In this document: positions 8,017-16,002 of the stretch, piece by piece
How positions within the stretch are numbered: the stretch's first letter is position 1
Layout: every line of letters begins with the position of its first letter
Source of the DNA: Nonomuraea soli
GTDB taxonomy: Bacteria > Actinomycetota > Actinomycetes > Streptosporangiales > Streptosporangiaceae
NCBI RefSeq assembly: GCF_013761175.1
Contig: NZ_JACDUR010000006.1
Coordinates: 742,427-806,426, forward strand
Direction: 5' to 3'
Length of the DNA stretch: 64,000 bases
Position numbers and translations under genes: made by a program
Notes under the pieces: generated by a model
What the model was told of the DNA's origin: nothing
Database searches by the model: none
The model's input: only the letters and a program-made list of their open reading frames with translations

Positions 8017-8712
8017 TCATCGCCCGAAGGCCTCCTTCTCGCCGCGCTCGAACGAGCGCCGCCACCACCACGACCACAGCAGCTCCAGCGGCTTGCTGTC
8101 GATCTTGGCGAGCACCTCGCGCAGCTGCTCGCCGCGCAGGCCGTACAACGCCCACGAGGCCATGAACGGCAGCTCGCGCATGCCGTACGCGGACTGGAAC
8201 TCCCTGTCGAGCCGCTCCCAGTCGGCCTGCGACAGCAGGCGCTGCACCAGGGCCATCGCCTCGCTCTCCTCGTGCTCCAGATGCCGGTGCAGGCGCTGGG
8301 CCAGCGTGCGCAGCCGCCCCAGGAGCGCGTCGCGCGCGTCCTCGTCGGCGTGCTCGCCCAGCCGGCCGAACCCGGCATCGCAGGCCACCAGCAGCGGGTC
8401 GATCTCGGCGTGCTCGCTCTCCATCCCGTCGAGGGTGGCCAGCGCGTGCAGGTCGCCCGCGGCGCGCTCGCGCAGTAACGGCCACAGGGCGGTGTCCTCA
8501 CCGGTGTGGTGCTTGTGCAGGATCTGCTGGAAGCGGTCCCATCGCCGGGCCAGGGCCCGCCAGGTGGCGCGCTCGGTGATCGGGACGCGGGCGACGGCCT
8601 CGCAGAAGGCGGTCAGGTCGCGGCGGAAGGCGTGGTGCACCATGTACATGGCGCTCAGGTCGACCGGTCCCGCGGGCGCGGCGGCCTGGCCGGGGAGCAT
8701 CAGTTGAGTCAT
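8017..8712 (-). CDS. hemerythrin-like HHE-domain protein
   Basis: The 231-residue soluble protein has His/Glu ligands typical of hemerythrin-like four-helix bundles: VHHAFRRDL, HKHHTGEDTALWPLL, MESEHAEIDPLL and HLEHEESEAM. A di-iron site that binds oxygen or nitric oxide is the family expectation. The start at 8712 (MTQLMLPG) is preferred to the longer frame. The stop abuts the ArsR-like stop without a gap. TTGGA-N6-TCCAA at 8736-8751 upstream could be an operator. Confidence 0.8.
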   Translation of the reverse strand: MTQLMLPGQAAAPAGPVDLSAMYMVHHAFRRDLTAFCEAVARVPITERATWRALARRWDRFQQILHKHHTGEDTALWPLLRERAAGDLHALATLDGMESEHAEIDPLLVACDAGFGRLGEHADEDARDALLGRLRTLAQRLHRHLEHEESEAMALVQRLLSQADWERLDREFQSAYGMRELPFMASWALYGLRGEQLREVLAKIDSKPLELLWSWWWRRSFERGEKEAFGR

Positions 8713-8843
8713 GCCGCCAGGGTGCGGCAGCCCACTTGGAAGTGACTCCAATCCTGATTTGTCACTATCTCGGATCGATGTGTAACTCGCCGTGATCTGT
8801 GCATAACCTCTGGTAACAGGTAGATCGTCGGGGGAGAGTGTCC

Positions 8844-9788
8844 ATGCGGCGTCGGCAGTTCTTCGCGCTGGGGCTGGGGGTGGCCGCCGGTTCCGTGGGC
8901 CTGGCCGCCTGCGGCTCGGGGCCGGGGACGCCGTCGCAGCTGGGGCCTGTCTCGGTGGTGGCCGCCGCCGCGCCGTGGACGCCGATGGCCCAGGCGTACG
9001 GCAGGGCCCTGGAGCAGCGGGGCTTCCCCCTCGCGGTACGCGACACCACCGGGCCGATCACCACGATCACCGTCACCGGCCTGCCCGCCCTGGCCGCCGC
9101 GGAGCTCAACCACGGCCGCCCGATCCTGGAGGTGGCCACCCCGCTGGCGCGCCTGGCCGGCGAGCCCGTCGTCGTGGTGGTGCCGGCCGGCTCGCCGTTC
9201 AGCCACTTCGACGCCTTCGCCGCGCAACTGGTCGCCGACCCCGCCCGCACCTTCCTGGCCGGAGGCCCCACGGGGGAGACCGACCACGTGCTGTTCGGCC
9301 TGATCGCGCGCGGTCTGGGAGCCGACTCGCGCCTGGTCGACTACTCCGGCTACGCCGCCAGCGCAGACTCCTCCCCGGCCCTGCTCAACGGCGCCGCGGC
9401 CGCCGCCGCGGGAACCCTCGACGCCTGGCGGACGCACCTCGACCAGGGCCGCGTCCGGGTGCTCGCCGTCTCGACCGACGAACGGGTCCCCGAGGTCGAC
9501 GCGCCGACGCTCAAGGAGTGCGGCGTCCGGGTCGACTTCGCCGAGTGGTGCGCCGCCTTCGGCCCGAAGGACATGGCCGACCCCGCCCGGCAGGCCGCGA
9601 TGGCGGCCTGCGACGAGGCCGCCTACTCCGACCAGTGGCTCGACGCCTGCCGCAGCCGGGGCTGGACGCCGATGCCGCTCAGCGGCGACGACTTCCGCGT
9701 CTGGCTGACCTCGGAGGTCGACCGTATCAGGGACGTGCTCATCGATCTCGGACTGCTCGACACGCCCGCCACAACATACCGGGGGTAG
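8844..9788 (+). CDS. TctC-like tricarboxylate-type solute-binding lipoprotein (orphan)
   Basis: The 314-residue extracytoplasmic protein has an N-terminal MRRRQFF with a twin-arginine look, a hydrophobic run, and a lipobox ending LAAC with Cys at residue 23. The remainder resembles Bug/TctC solute receptors that bind carboxylates: VVVVPAGSPF, GGPTGETDHVLFGL and RVRVLAVSTDERVPEVDAPTLKE are characteristic. GGGGAG lies seven bases before the ATG. TctA and TctB membrane subunits are not next to it, so it either works with a distant transporter or acts as a sensor partner. Confidence 0.8.
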   Translation: MRRRQFFALGLGVAAGSVGLAACGSGPGTPSQLGPVSVVAAAAPWTPMAQAYGRALEQRGFPLAVRDTTGPITTITVTGLPALAAAELNHGRPILEVATPLARLAGEPVVVVVPAGSPFSHFDAFAAQLVADPARTFLAGGPTGETDHVLFGLIARGLGADSRLVDYSGYAASADSSPALLNGAAAAAAGTLDAWRTHLDQGRVRVLAVSTDERVPEVDAPTLKECGVRVDFAEWCAAFGPKDMADPARQAAMAACDEAAYSDQWLDACRSRGWTPMPLSGDDFRVWLTSEVDRIRDVLIDLGLLDTPATTYRG

Positions 9789-9816
9789 TTGCGGTCTCCG
9801 CCACTAGATGTAGGAT
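9789..9816 (+). promoter_or_regulatory. promoter of the riboswitch-nrdAB transcript
   Basis: TTGCGG (9789-9794) and TAGGAT (9811-9816) are 16 bp apart and lie just before the riboswitch, fitting an actinobacterial vegetative promoter. Transcription would start near 9823, at the first riboswitch bases. Confidence 0.6.
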
Positions 9817-9823
9817 CCTGCCC

Positions 9824-10003
9824 GTTGCTGGTTCGCCGCCCACACCAGGGTGGCGGAGCAAAAGGGAACCCCGTGGAAATCGGGGACTGCCCCGCAGCGG
9901 TGAGTGGGAACGACCGCCGTCATCGAGCACTGGGCGCATCACGCGCCTGGGAAGCGACGGCCAGTAGGAAGCATTGCCGAGCCCACGAGTCCGAAGACCT
10001 GCC
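9824..10003 (+). promoter_or_regulatory. cobalamin (adenosylcobalamin) riboswitch
   Basis: The leader has the ordered hallmarks of a cobalamin riboswitch: an opening arm (GTTGCTGGTTCGCCGCCC), the core AAAAGGGAACCCCGTGGAAA, then GGGGACTGCCCCGCAGCGG (B12-box type), a long variable arm, and the closing AGTCCGAAGACCTGCC. About 95 bases then separate it from nrdA and can form GC-rich stems as the expression platform. In Streptomyces a B12 riboswitch shuts off class Ia nrdABS when cobalamin supports the class II enzyme; I infer the same here. Confidence 0.93.
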
Positions 10004-10099
10004 AGCGACGTGTCCATCCATGGGCCTCGAGGGCGGCTCCAGGGAGCTCCGTGCTCGCCTGCCTGCCCTCATACGGGGAAGAGCTCGCGAGGAGAGAGC

Positions 10100-12253
10100 G
10101 TGACACAGATCGTTTCCGCCGACCGCAGGCTGGCCATCGAGGAGGCCGCGGCACGGGTGATCGCCGATCCGGCCAACTCCCGGGTCGCCGCCGGCCTGCT
10201 GGCCGAGGAGATCGCCGACGAGGCGGCCACGCACGGGGTGCGGTCGTTCTCCGACTCGATCGCCGCCACCCACGCGGAAGGACTCGTCCAGGACTCCCTG
10301 GCCGCCTTCGTCGCCGCCCACGCCGAGGAGCTGAACGCCCTCGTCGACGACGACGCCGACGAGCGCTTCGAGTACTTCGGCCTGCGCACCGTCTACGACC
10401 GCTACCTGCTGCGCCACCCCGCCACCCGCGCGGTGCTGGAGCGCCCACAGCACTTCTTCCTGCGGGTGGCCTGCGGCCTGTCCGACAGCGTCGAGGAGGC
10501 CGCCGAGCTCTACCGGCTCATGTCCGGCCTGGCCTACCTGCCGTCCTCGCCCACGCTGTTCAACTCCGGTGCCAGGCGGCCGCAGTTGTCGTCGTGCTTC
10601 CTGCTCGACTCGCCGCGCGACGAGCTCGAGGGCATCTACGACCGCTACGCCCAGGTCGCGCGGTTGTCGAAGTACGCCGGAGGCATCGGCATCGCGTGGA
10701 CCAGGGTGCGCTCGCGCGGCTCGCTCATCCGCGGAACCAACGGCCACTCCAACGGCATCGTGCCCTGGCTGCGCACCCTCGACTCCAGCGTCGCCGCCGT
10801 CAACCAGGGCGGGCGCCGCAAGGGGGCCGCCTGCGTCTACCTCGAGACCTGGCACGCCGACATCGAGGAGTTCCTGGAGCTGCGTGACAACACCGGCGAG
10901 GAGGCCCGCCGCACGCACAACCTCAACCTGGCCAACTGGATCCCCGACGAGTTCATGCGCAGGGTCGAGGCCGACGCCGACTGGTCGCTGTTCGACCCCA
11001 AGGCCGTCCCGCACCTGACCGACCTGTACGGCGACGCCTTCGACCAGGCCTACCGCCGGGCCGAGGCCGAAGGCCTGGCCACCAGGACCATCCCGGCCCG
11101 CACCCTCTACGGCCGGATGATGCGCACCCTGGCCCAGACCGGCAACGGCTGGATGACGTTCAAGGACGCCGCCAACCGCACCTCCAACCAGACCGCGCGG
11201 CCCGAGAACGTCATCCACCTGTCGAACCTGTGCACCGAGATCCTCGAGGTCACCAGCGACGCCGAGACCGCCGTCTGCAACCTCGGCTCGATCAACCTGG
11301 CCGCGCACGTGGCCGGAGGCGGCGTCGACTTCGCCCGGCTGCGCGCGACCGTCCGCACCGCCGTACGGTTCCTCGACAAGACCATCGACCTCGGCTTCTA
11401 CCCGACGCCCGAGGCCGAGCGCGCCAACAGGAAGTGGCGGCCGATCGGGCTGGGCGTGATGGGCCTGGCCGACGTCTTCTTCGCCCTGCGCCTGCCCTTC
11501 GACTCCCCGCAGGCCCAGGAGCTGTCGACGCGGATCGCCGAGGAGATCGCGCTGGCCGCCTACGACACCTCCGCCGACCTCGCGGTCGAGCGCGGGCCGC
11601 ACCCTTCGTACGGCGACACGCGGGCCTTCCAGGGCGTGCTGCATCCCGACCACTACGGCGCGGCGACGAGCGTCGCGTGGGCCGCGCTGCGCTCCAAGAT
11701 CGCCAAGACGGGCCTGCGCAACTCCCTGATGATCGCGATCGCGCCCACCGCGACGATCGCCTCCATCGCCGGATGCTACGAGTGCATCGAGCCGCAGGTC
11801 TCCAACGTCTTCAAGCGCGAGACCCTGTCGGGTGAGTTCCTCCAGGTCAACCGCTACCTCGTGCGCGACCTCCAGGAGCGCGGCCTGTGGACCCAGGAGA
11901 TGCGCGACGCGATCAAGCGCGCCGACGGGTCCGTGCAGGACATCCCCGGCGTCCCCGCCGACCTGCGCCTGCTCTACCGCACCGCCTGGGAGCTTCCCCA
12001 GAAGGCGCTGATCGACCTGGCGGCGGCGCGCATGCCGTACATCGACCAGTCGCAGTCGCTCAACCTCTTCATGGCCAGCCCCACCATCGGCAAGCTCTCG
12101 TCGATGTACGCCTACGCCTGGAAGAGCGGCCTGAAGACCACCTACTACCTGCGCTCGCGCCCCGCGACGCGCATCGCCCAGACGACGGTCACCGCCCAGG
12201 AGGCCGTGGCCTGCTCCCTTGAGAACCCCGAGTACTGCGAGGCGTGCCAGTGA
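10100..12253 (+). CDS. nrdA: class Ia ribonucleotide reductase, large (alpha) subunit
   Basis: The 717-residue enzyme reduces ribonucleotides to deoxyribonucleotides with NrdB. Active-site cysteines are visible in QLSSCFLL, NLCTEIL (thiyl-radical Cys with its Glu) and AVCNLGSINLA. The C-terminus EYCEACQ holds the CxxC pair that shuttles electrons. The N-terminus seems to lack the ~90-residue ATP-cone of E. coli NrdA, so overall dATP inhibition may be absent. The GTG at 10100 follows GGAGAG. It is under the cobalamin riboswitch and overlaps nrdB by one base. Confidence 0.95.
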   Translation: MTQIVSADRRLAIEEAAARVIADPANSRVAAGLLAEEIADEAATHGVRSFSDSIAATHAEGLVQDSLAAFVAAHAEELNALVDDDADERFEYFGLRTVYDRYLLRHPATRAVLERPQHFFLRVACGLSDSVEEAAELYRLMSGLAYLPSSPTLFNSGARRPQLSSCFLLDSPRDELEGIYDRYAQVARLSKYAGGIGIAWTRVRSRGSLIRGTNGHSNGIVPWLRTLDSSVAAVNQGGRRKGAACVYLETWHADIEEFLELRDNTGEEARRTHNLNLANWIPDEFMRRVEADADWSLFDPKAVPHLTDLYGDAFDQAYRRAEAEGLATRTIPARTLYGRMMRTLAQTGNGWMTFKDAANRTSNQTARPENVIHLSNLCTEILEVTSDAETAVCNLGSINLAAHVAGGGVDFARLRATVRTAVRFLDKTIDLGFYPTPEAERANRKWRPIGLGVMGLADVFFALRLPFDSPQAQELSTRIAEEIALAAYDTSADLAVERGPHPSYGDTRAFQGVLHPDHYGAATSVAWAALRSKIAKTGLRNSLMIAIAPTATIASIAGCYECIEPQVSNVFKRETLSGEFLQVNRYLVRDLQERGLWTQEMRDAIKRADGSVQDIPGVPADLRLLYRTAWELPQKALIDLAAARMPYIDQSQSLNLFMASPTIGKLSSMYAYAWKSGLKTTYYLRSRPATRIAQTTVTAQEAVACSLENPEYCEACQ

Positions 12254-13248
12254 TGTTGCTCGACCCCGGAATGGACCTGACCCTGCGCCCGATGCGCTAC
12301 CCGGACTTCTACGAGCGCTACCGGGCCGCCATCCGCAACACCTGGACGGTCGAGGAGGTCGACCTCCACACCGACCTGGCCGACCTGCCCAGGATGACCG
12401 CCCAGGAGCGTCACCTGATCAACCGGCTGGTGGCCTTCTTCGCCACCGGCGACTCGATCGTCGCCAACAACCTGGTGCTCAACCTCTACCAGCACGTCAA
12501 CGCCCCCGAGGCGCGCCTGTACCTCAGCAGGCAGCTGTTCGAAGAGGCCGTGCACGTGCAGTTCTACCTGACGCTGCTCGACACCTACCTGCCCGACCTG
12601 GACGAGCGGATCAAGGCCTTCGCCGCCATCGAGAACATCCCCTCGATCCGCGACAAGGCGGACTTCTGCTTCAAGTGGATCGACTCCCTGGGCGACCTGC
12701 GCGAGCTGCGTTCCCGCGAGGACCGCAGGGCCTTCCTGCTCAACCTGATCTGCTTCGCCGCCTGCATCGAGGGCCTGTTCTTCTACGGCGCCTTCGCCTA
12801 CGTCTACTGGTTCCGCTCCCGCGGCCTGCTCCAGGGCCTGGCCACCGGGACGAACTGGGTCTTCCGCGACGAGTCCATGCACATGGAGTTCGCCTTCAGC
12901 GTCGTCGACACCGTGCGCGCGGAGGAGCCCGGCCTGTTCGACGCCGACCTGGACAAGCAGGTCGTCGAGATGCTGGAGGAGGCGGTCGCCGCCGAACTCG
13001 CCTTCGCCCGCGACCTGTGCGGCGACGGCATGCCCGGCATGAGCGCCGAGCAGATGCGCCAGTACCTGGAGTACGTCGCCGACCAGCGCCTGGCCCGCCT
13101 CGGTTTCGGCCGCAGGTACGGCACCGCCAACCCGTTCGCGTTCATGGAGTTGCAGGACGTCCAGGAACTCGCGAACTTCTTCGAACGGCGTGTCTCCGCC
13201 TACCAGGTGGCCGTCGAGGGCAATGTGACCTTTGACGAGGCTTTCTGA
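12253..13248 (+). CDS. nrdB: class Ia ribonucleotide reductase, small (beta) subunit
   Basis: The 331-residue subunit houses the dinuclear metal centre and radical. EAVHVQFY reproduces the E-x-x-H-x-x-x-Y spacing of E. coli NrdB (Glu115, His118, Tyr122), so the radical tyrosine is present, and RDESMHMEF gives the second E-x-x-H pair. The ATG at 12253 overlaps the nrdA stop (TGATG), which indicates translational coupling; in-frame GTGs lie 3 and 9 bases upstream. No nrdS-type regulator follows, unlike in Streptomyces nrdABS. Confidence 0.95.
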   Translation: MLLDPGMDLTLRPMRYPDFYERYRAAIRNTWTVEEVDLHTDLADLPRMTAQERHLINRLVAFFATGDSIVANNLVLNLYQHVNAPEARLYLSRQLFEEAVHVQFYLTLLDTYLPDLDERIKAFAAIENIPSIRDKADFCFKWIDSLGDLRELRSREDRRAFLLNLICFAACIEGLFFYGAFAYVYWFRSRGLLQGLATGTNWVFRDESMHMEFAFSVVDTVRAEEPGLFDADLDKQVVEMLEEAVAAELAFARDLCGDGMPGMSAEQMRQYLEYVADQRLARLGFGRRYGTANPFAFMELQDVQELANFFERRVSAYQVAVEGNVTFDEAF

Positions 13249-13260
13249 TGTGATTGGACT

Positions 13261-14355
13261 ATGAGTTTGTCCCAGAATCTGCTCAACCTGGCCGGCGGCG
13301 TTCTCGGAGCCGTCATCGTGGTCGAGCTGATCCGGAGACTGCTCATCCGCGCCACCACCAAGTGGTCGGCGGCCGAGCCGTTCCTGCGCCGTTGCGTCTG
13401 GCCGGGCTTCGCGGTCGCCGTCCTGGTGGCCTTCAACATCGGCTTCCTGCCCAACATGTTCGGCACCGACGCGGAGGGCAAGGAGGCCGCCGCCCAGGTC
13501 GACCACGTGCTGGGCCTGCTCACCATCGTCGCCGCGACCTGGCTGGTCATCCAGGCCACCTACGCCGTCACCGACGTGGTGCTCAACCAGCTGGAACGCA
13601 TCGACGGCGAGAAGGACCGCCGCGCCCGCCGCATCAGGACCCAGATCACCCTCGTGCGGCGGGTGGCGGCCGCCGTGATCGTGGTCATCGCCCTGGGCGC
13701 GATCCTGTTCAGCTTCCCCCAGGTGCGCGCGCTCGGCACCGGGCTGCTCGCCTCGGCCGGCATCGCGGGCGCCATCGTCGGCATCGCCGCCCAGTCGACG
13801 ATCGGCAACATGCTCGCCGGGCTGCAACTGGCCTTCAGCGACGCGCTGCGCCTCGACGACGTGGTCGTGGTCAACAACGAGTGGGGCCGCATCGAGGAGC
13901 TCACCCTCACCTACGTCGTGGTCCGCTCGTGGGACGAGCGGCGGCTGGTCTTCCCGGTGTCGTACTTCACCCAGAACCCGTTCGAGAACTGGACCAGGCA
14001 CGGCAGCCGCGTCATCGGCCACGTCTACCTGCGGGTCGACTGGTCGGTGCCGGTGCCCGAGCTGCGGGAGGAGCTGCACGCCTTCGTCAAGGAGCACCCG
14101 CTCTGGGACCAGAAGGACTGGACCCTGCAGATCACCGACATCCTGCCCAACGGCCTGGTCGAGCTGCGGGCCCTGATGAGCGCGGCCGACTCGGCCTCGG
14201 TGTGGGACCTGAAGTGCGACGCGCGCGAGCACCTGGTGGAGTTCATCCGCACCCGCTACCCGCACACGCTGCCCAGCTTCCGGATCGAGCTAGGCCCCCG
14301 GGCGCAGAATGCGGGTGGCGCCCGCGATGAGGGCGGTGGCCAGGACCCAGCCTGA
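13261..14355 (+). CDS. MscS-family mechanosensitive channel
   Basis: The 364-residue membrane protein has transmembrane segments near 7-25, 42-62, 84-104 and 137-158. The pore-lining helix GIAGAIVGIAAQSTIGNMLAG matches MscS TM3, and a cytoplasmic beta domain follows (DALRLDDVVVVNNEWGRIEELTL). The likely role is release of osmolytes under hypo-osmotic stress. It lies 12 bases after nrdB and may be read through from it. The last 22 codons overlap the convergent gene by 66 bp. Confidence 0.85.
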   Translation: MSLSQNLLNLAGGVLGAVIVVELIRRLLIRATTKWSAAEPFLRRCVWPGFAVAVLVAFNIGFLPNMFGTDAEGKEAAAQVDHVLGLLTIVAATWLVIQATYAVTDVVLNQLERIDGEKDRRARRIRTQITLVRRVAAAVIVVIALGAILFSFPQVRALGTGLLASAGIAGAIVGIAAQSTIGNMLAGLQLAFSDALRLDDVVVVNNEWGRIEELTLTYVVVRSWDERRLVFPVSYFTQNPFENWTRHGSRVIGHVYLRVDWSVPVPELREELHAFVKEHPLWDQKDWTLQITDILPNGLVELRALMSAADSASVWDLKCDAREHLVEFIRTRYPHTLPSFRIELGPRAQNAGGARDEGGGQDPA

Positions 14356-15831
14356 GACGATCAGCGTCCACGCCACCCACACCGTCCACCCCACCGGTTC
14401 CCACGCGCCGCGCGCCTCGAAGACGCTCACCGGCACGAGCAGGTCCAGCGTGTAGACGAACGGGTAGAAGGTGCGCATCTCGTCGGGGTCGACCTTGGTG
14501 GGCCGCCAGGTGGAGAAGACCAGGGTGCCGGCCGTGAGCAGCAGCGCCGCCCACAGGCCCGCCAGCCAGCTGCGGTAGCCGTACCCGACCGTGACGTCGA
14601 GGAGGGCTCCCGCCATGCGGGCGCGGGGCCGGCGGGTGCCGGTCTGCCTGCGGCGTTTGGCCAGCAGCACCCGGCGCGCGTCGCTCTCGTGGCCGATGCG
14701 CCGGTACCAGGCGGCCAGCTGCTCGTACGGGTGCGGCCGGTAGCCGCGTGTGTCGCGGGCCAGCCAGGCGATGCGCTCGTCGACGCGCCAGGTGCCGCGC
14801 ATCGACTCGTACGTCAGGCCGTCGAGCATCACCCGGGAGGGGTAGGAGCCCGGTCGGTCGGACAGCACGCCGATGCGGGAGTAGCGCAGGTTGACCTCGC
14901 CCTCGATGTGGCGGGGGAGCAGGACCAGCTCGTCGATCTGCATGTGGGTGACGTGCAGGCTGCGCTCCTCGGCGATGAGCGTCGCGTCGGAGATGAAGAG
15001 CGTGCCGGTGATCGTGCCGCTGCGCATGCGCACGGTGCCGCGGGCGGTGAAGCCGTCGTCGAGCTCGACCGCTCCGGCCGTGCAGTAGTCGAGGTTGATC
15101 GCGACGGGGCCCAGGGCGGTGATCTGCGAGCCGCGCAGGTACAGGCCGCCGGGGAAGGCGCCGCCGATCATGCGGATGCCGCCGGTGGCGGTCAGCTCGC
15201 GCAGGAACACCGCGCCGGTGACGGCGACGCCGCCCGCCCAGATCGCCCACTCGTGCTGGGAGCGTCCGACCAGGGGTGATTCCGGCTCGCGCACGTCGTA
15301 GTGGCCGCCTTCGGTGGAGGAGGCGGGCGGCGGCGGTGCTCCGACGGTGGCGTGGCTGATGCGCAGCTGGCCCTCGATGCGCGCGTTGTCGATGCGCACC
15401 CCGTGGGCGATCGTCGAGCCGTTGAGGTCGAGCACTCCGCTGACCTGCGCCCTGCTGGCGATCACGCGGTCGAGCTCGCAACCGCGCAGCCGTACGCTCC
15501 TGGTGGTGGCGTCGGTCAGGTCGACGGCTCCGGCGTGGCAGTTGAGCAGGTGGAGCGTCGTCTCCAGCGTCGACTCCGACAGGTTGAGGTCGCCGACGAC
15601 GCGCGCGCCGGCCAGCCGCAGGGCGGGCACCCGGCCCGGCTGGCGCTCGGCGGCGCCCATGAGCAGCTCGGTGATGACCTCCGCGCGGATCTGGCGCTCG
15701 CGGCCCCAGGTGTGCGCCTGCGCCGGGTCGTCGTGTTCGCGGTCGCCGGTGCGCAGATCGACCCAGTCGCCCGAGGGGAAGGCGGACCATAACGTTCGCT
15801 CGGCCGCGGTCAGACGTCTCGATCTTCGCAC
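14290..15831 (-). CDS. membrane protein with solenoid-like repeats
   Basis: The 513-residue protein begins with a charged ~80-residue segment. Repeated short beta-forming units follow to about 350 (DLNLSESTLE, DLNGSTIAHGVRIDNARIEG, GGLYLRGSQITALGPVAINL). They recall pentapeptide-type or bactofilin-like solenoids. Three hydrophobic helices near the C-terminus (WLAGLWAALLLTAGTLVF, FVYTLDLLVPVSVF, WTVWVAWTLIVSGWVLATAL) would anchor it. Similar actinomycete proteins carry the uninformative name membrane-associated oxidoreductase; I see no cofactor motif. The GTG at 15831 has a weak ribosome site. Confidence 0.65.
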   Translation of the reverse strand: MRRSRRLTAAERTLWSAFPSGDWVDLRTGDREHDDPAQAHTWGRERQIRAEVITELLMGAAERQPGRVPALRLAGARVVGDLNLSESTLETTLHLLNCHAGAVDLTDATTRSVRLRGCELDRVIASRAQVSGVLDLNGSTIAHGVRIDNARIEGQLRISHATVGAPPPPASSTEGGHYDVREPESPLVGRSQHEWAIWAGGVAVTGAVFLRELTATGGIRMIGGAFPGGLYLRGSQITALGPVAINLDYCTAGAVELDDGFTARGTVRMRSGTITGTLFISDATLIAEERSLHVTHMQIDELVLLPRHIEGEVNLRYSRIGVLSDRPGSYPSRVMLDGLTYESMRGTWRVDERIAWLARDTRGYRPHPYEQLAAWYRRIGHESDARRVLLAKRRRQTGTRRPRARMAGALLDVTVGYGYRSWLAGLWAALLLTAGTLVFSTWRPTKVDPDEMRTFYPFVYTLDLLVPVSVFEARGAWEPVGWTVWVAWTLIVSGWVLATALIAGATRILRPGA

Positions 15832-15852
15832 CCCAGCAGACTACCCGGCCGC

Positions 15853-15874
15853 ATGGTTACCTCTAGGAAACCAT
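15853..15874. promoter_or_regulatory. 22-bp imperfect palindrome, operator candidate
   Basis: ATGGTT-a-CCT-ct-AGG-a-AACCAT is symmetric at nine of eleven base pairs. It is 21 bp upstream of the solenoid membrane-protein start and 128 bp before the TPP-enzyme gene, so it more likely controls the former. The regulator is not evident. Confidence 0.5.
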
Positions 15875-16002
15875 AGAGCGTATGGTCGTTCGACATGCGA
15901 ACCTCGTGATCACTGGTTGACGCCGCCTCCATCAGCGCCTACGTTCGCGGCAACGCAGAGCATGTGATTCACGATTCGTTCTCCGAACAAATTTGGACGA
16001 CA

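Noticed and set aside
15888..15902. possible LexA (SOS) box GTTCG-N5-CGAAC
   Set aside because: The actinobacterial LexA box has the opposite arm order (CGAAC-N4-GTTCG), so this is not an SOS site.
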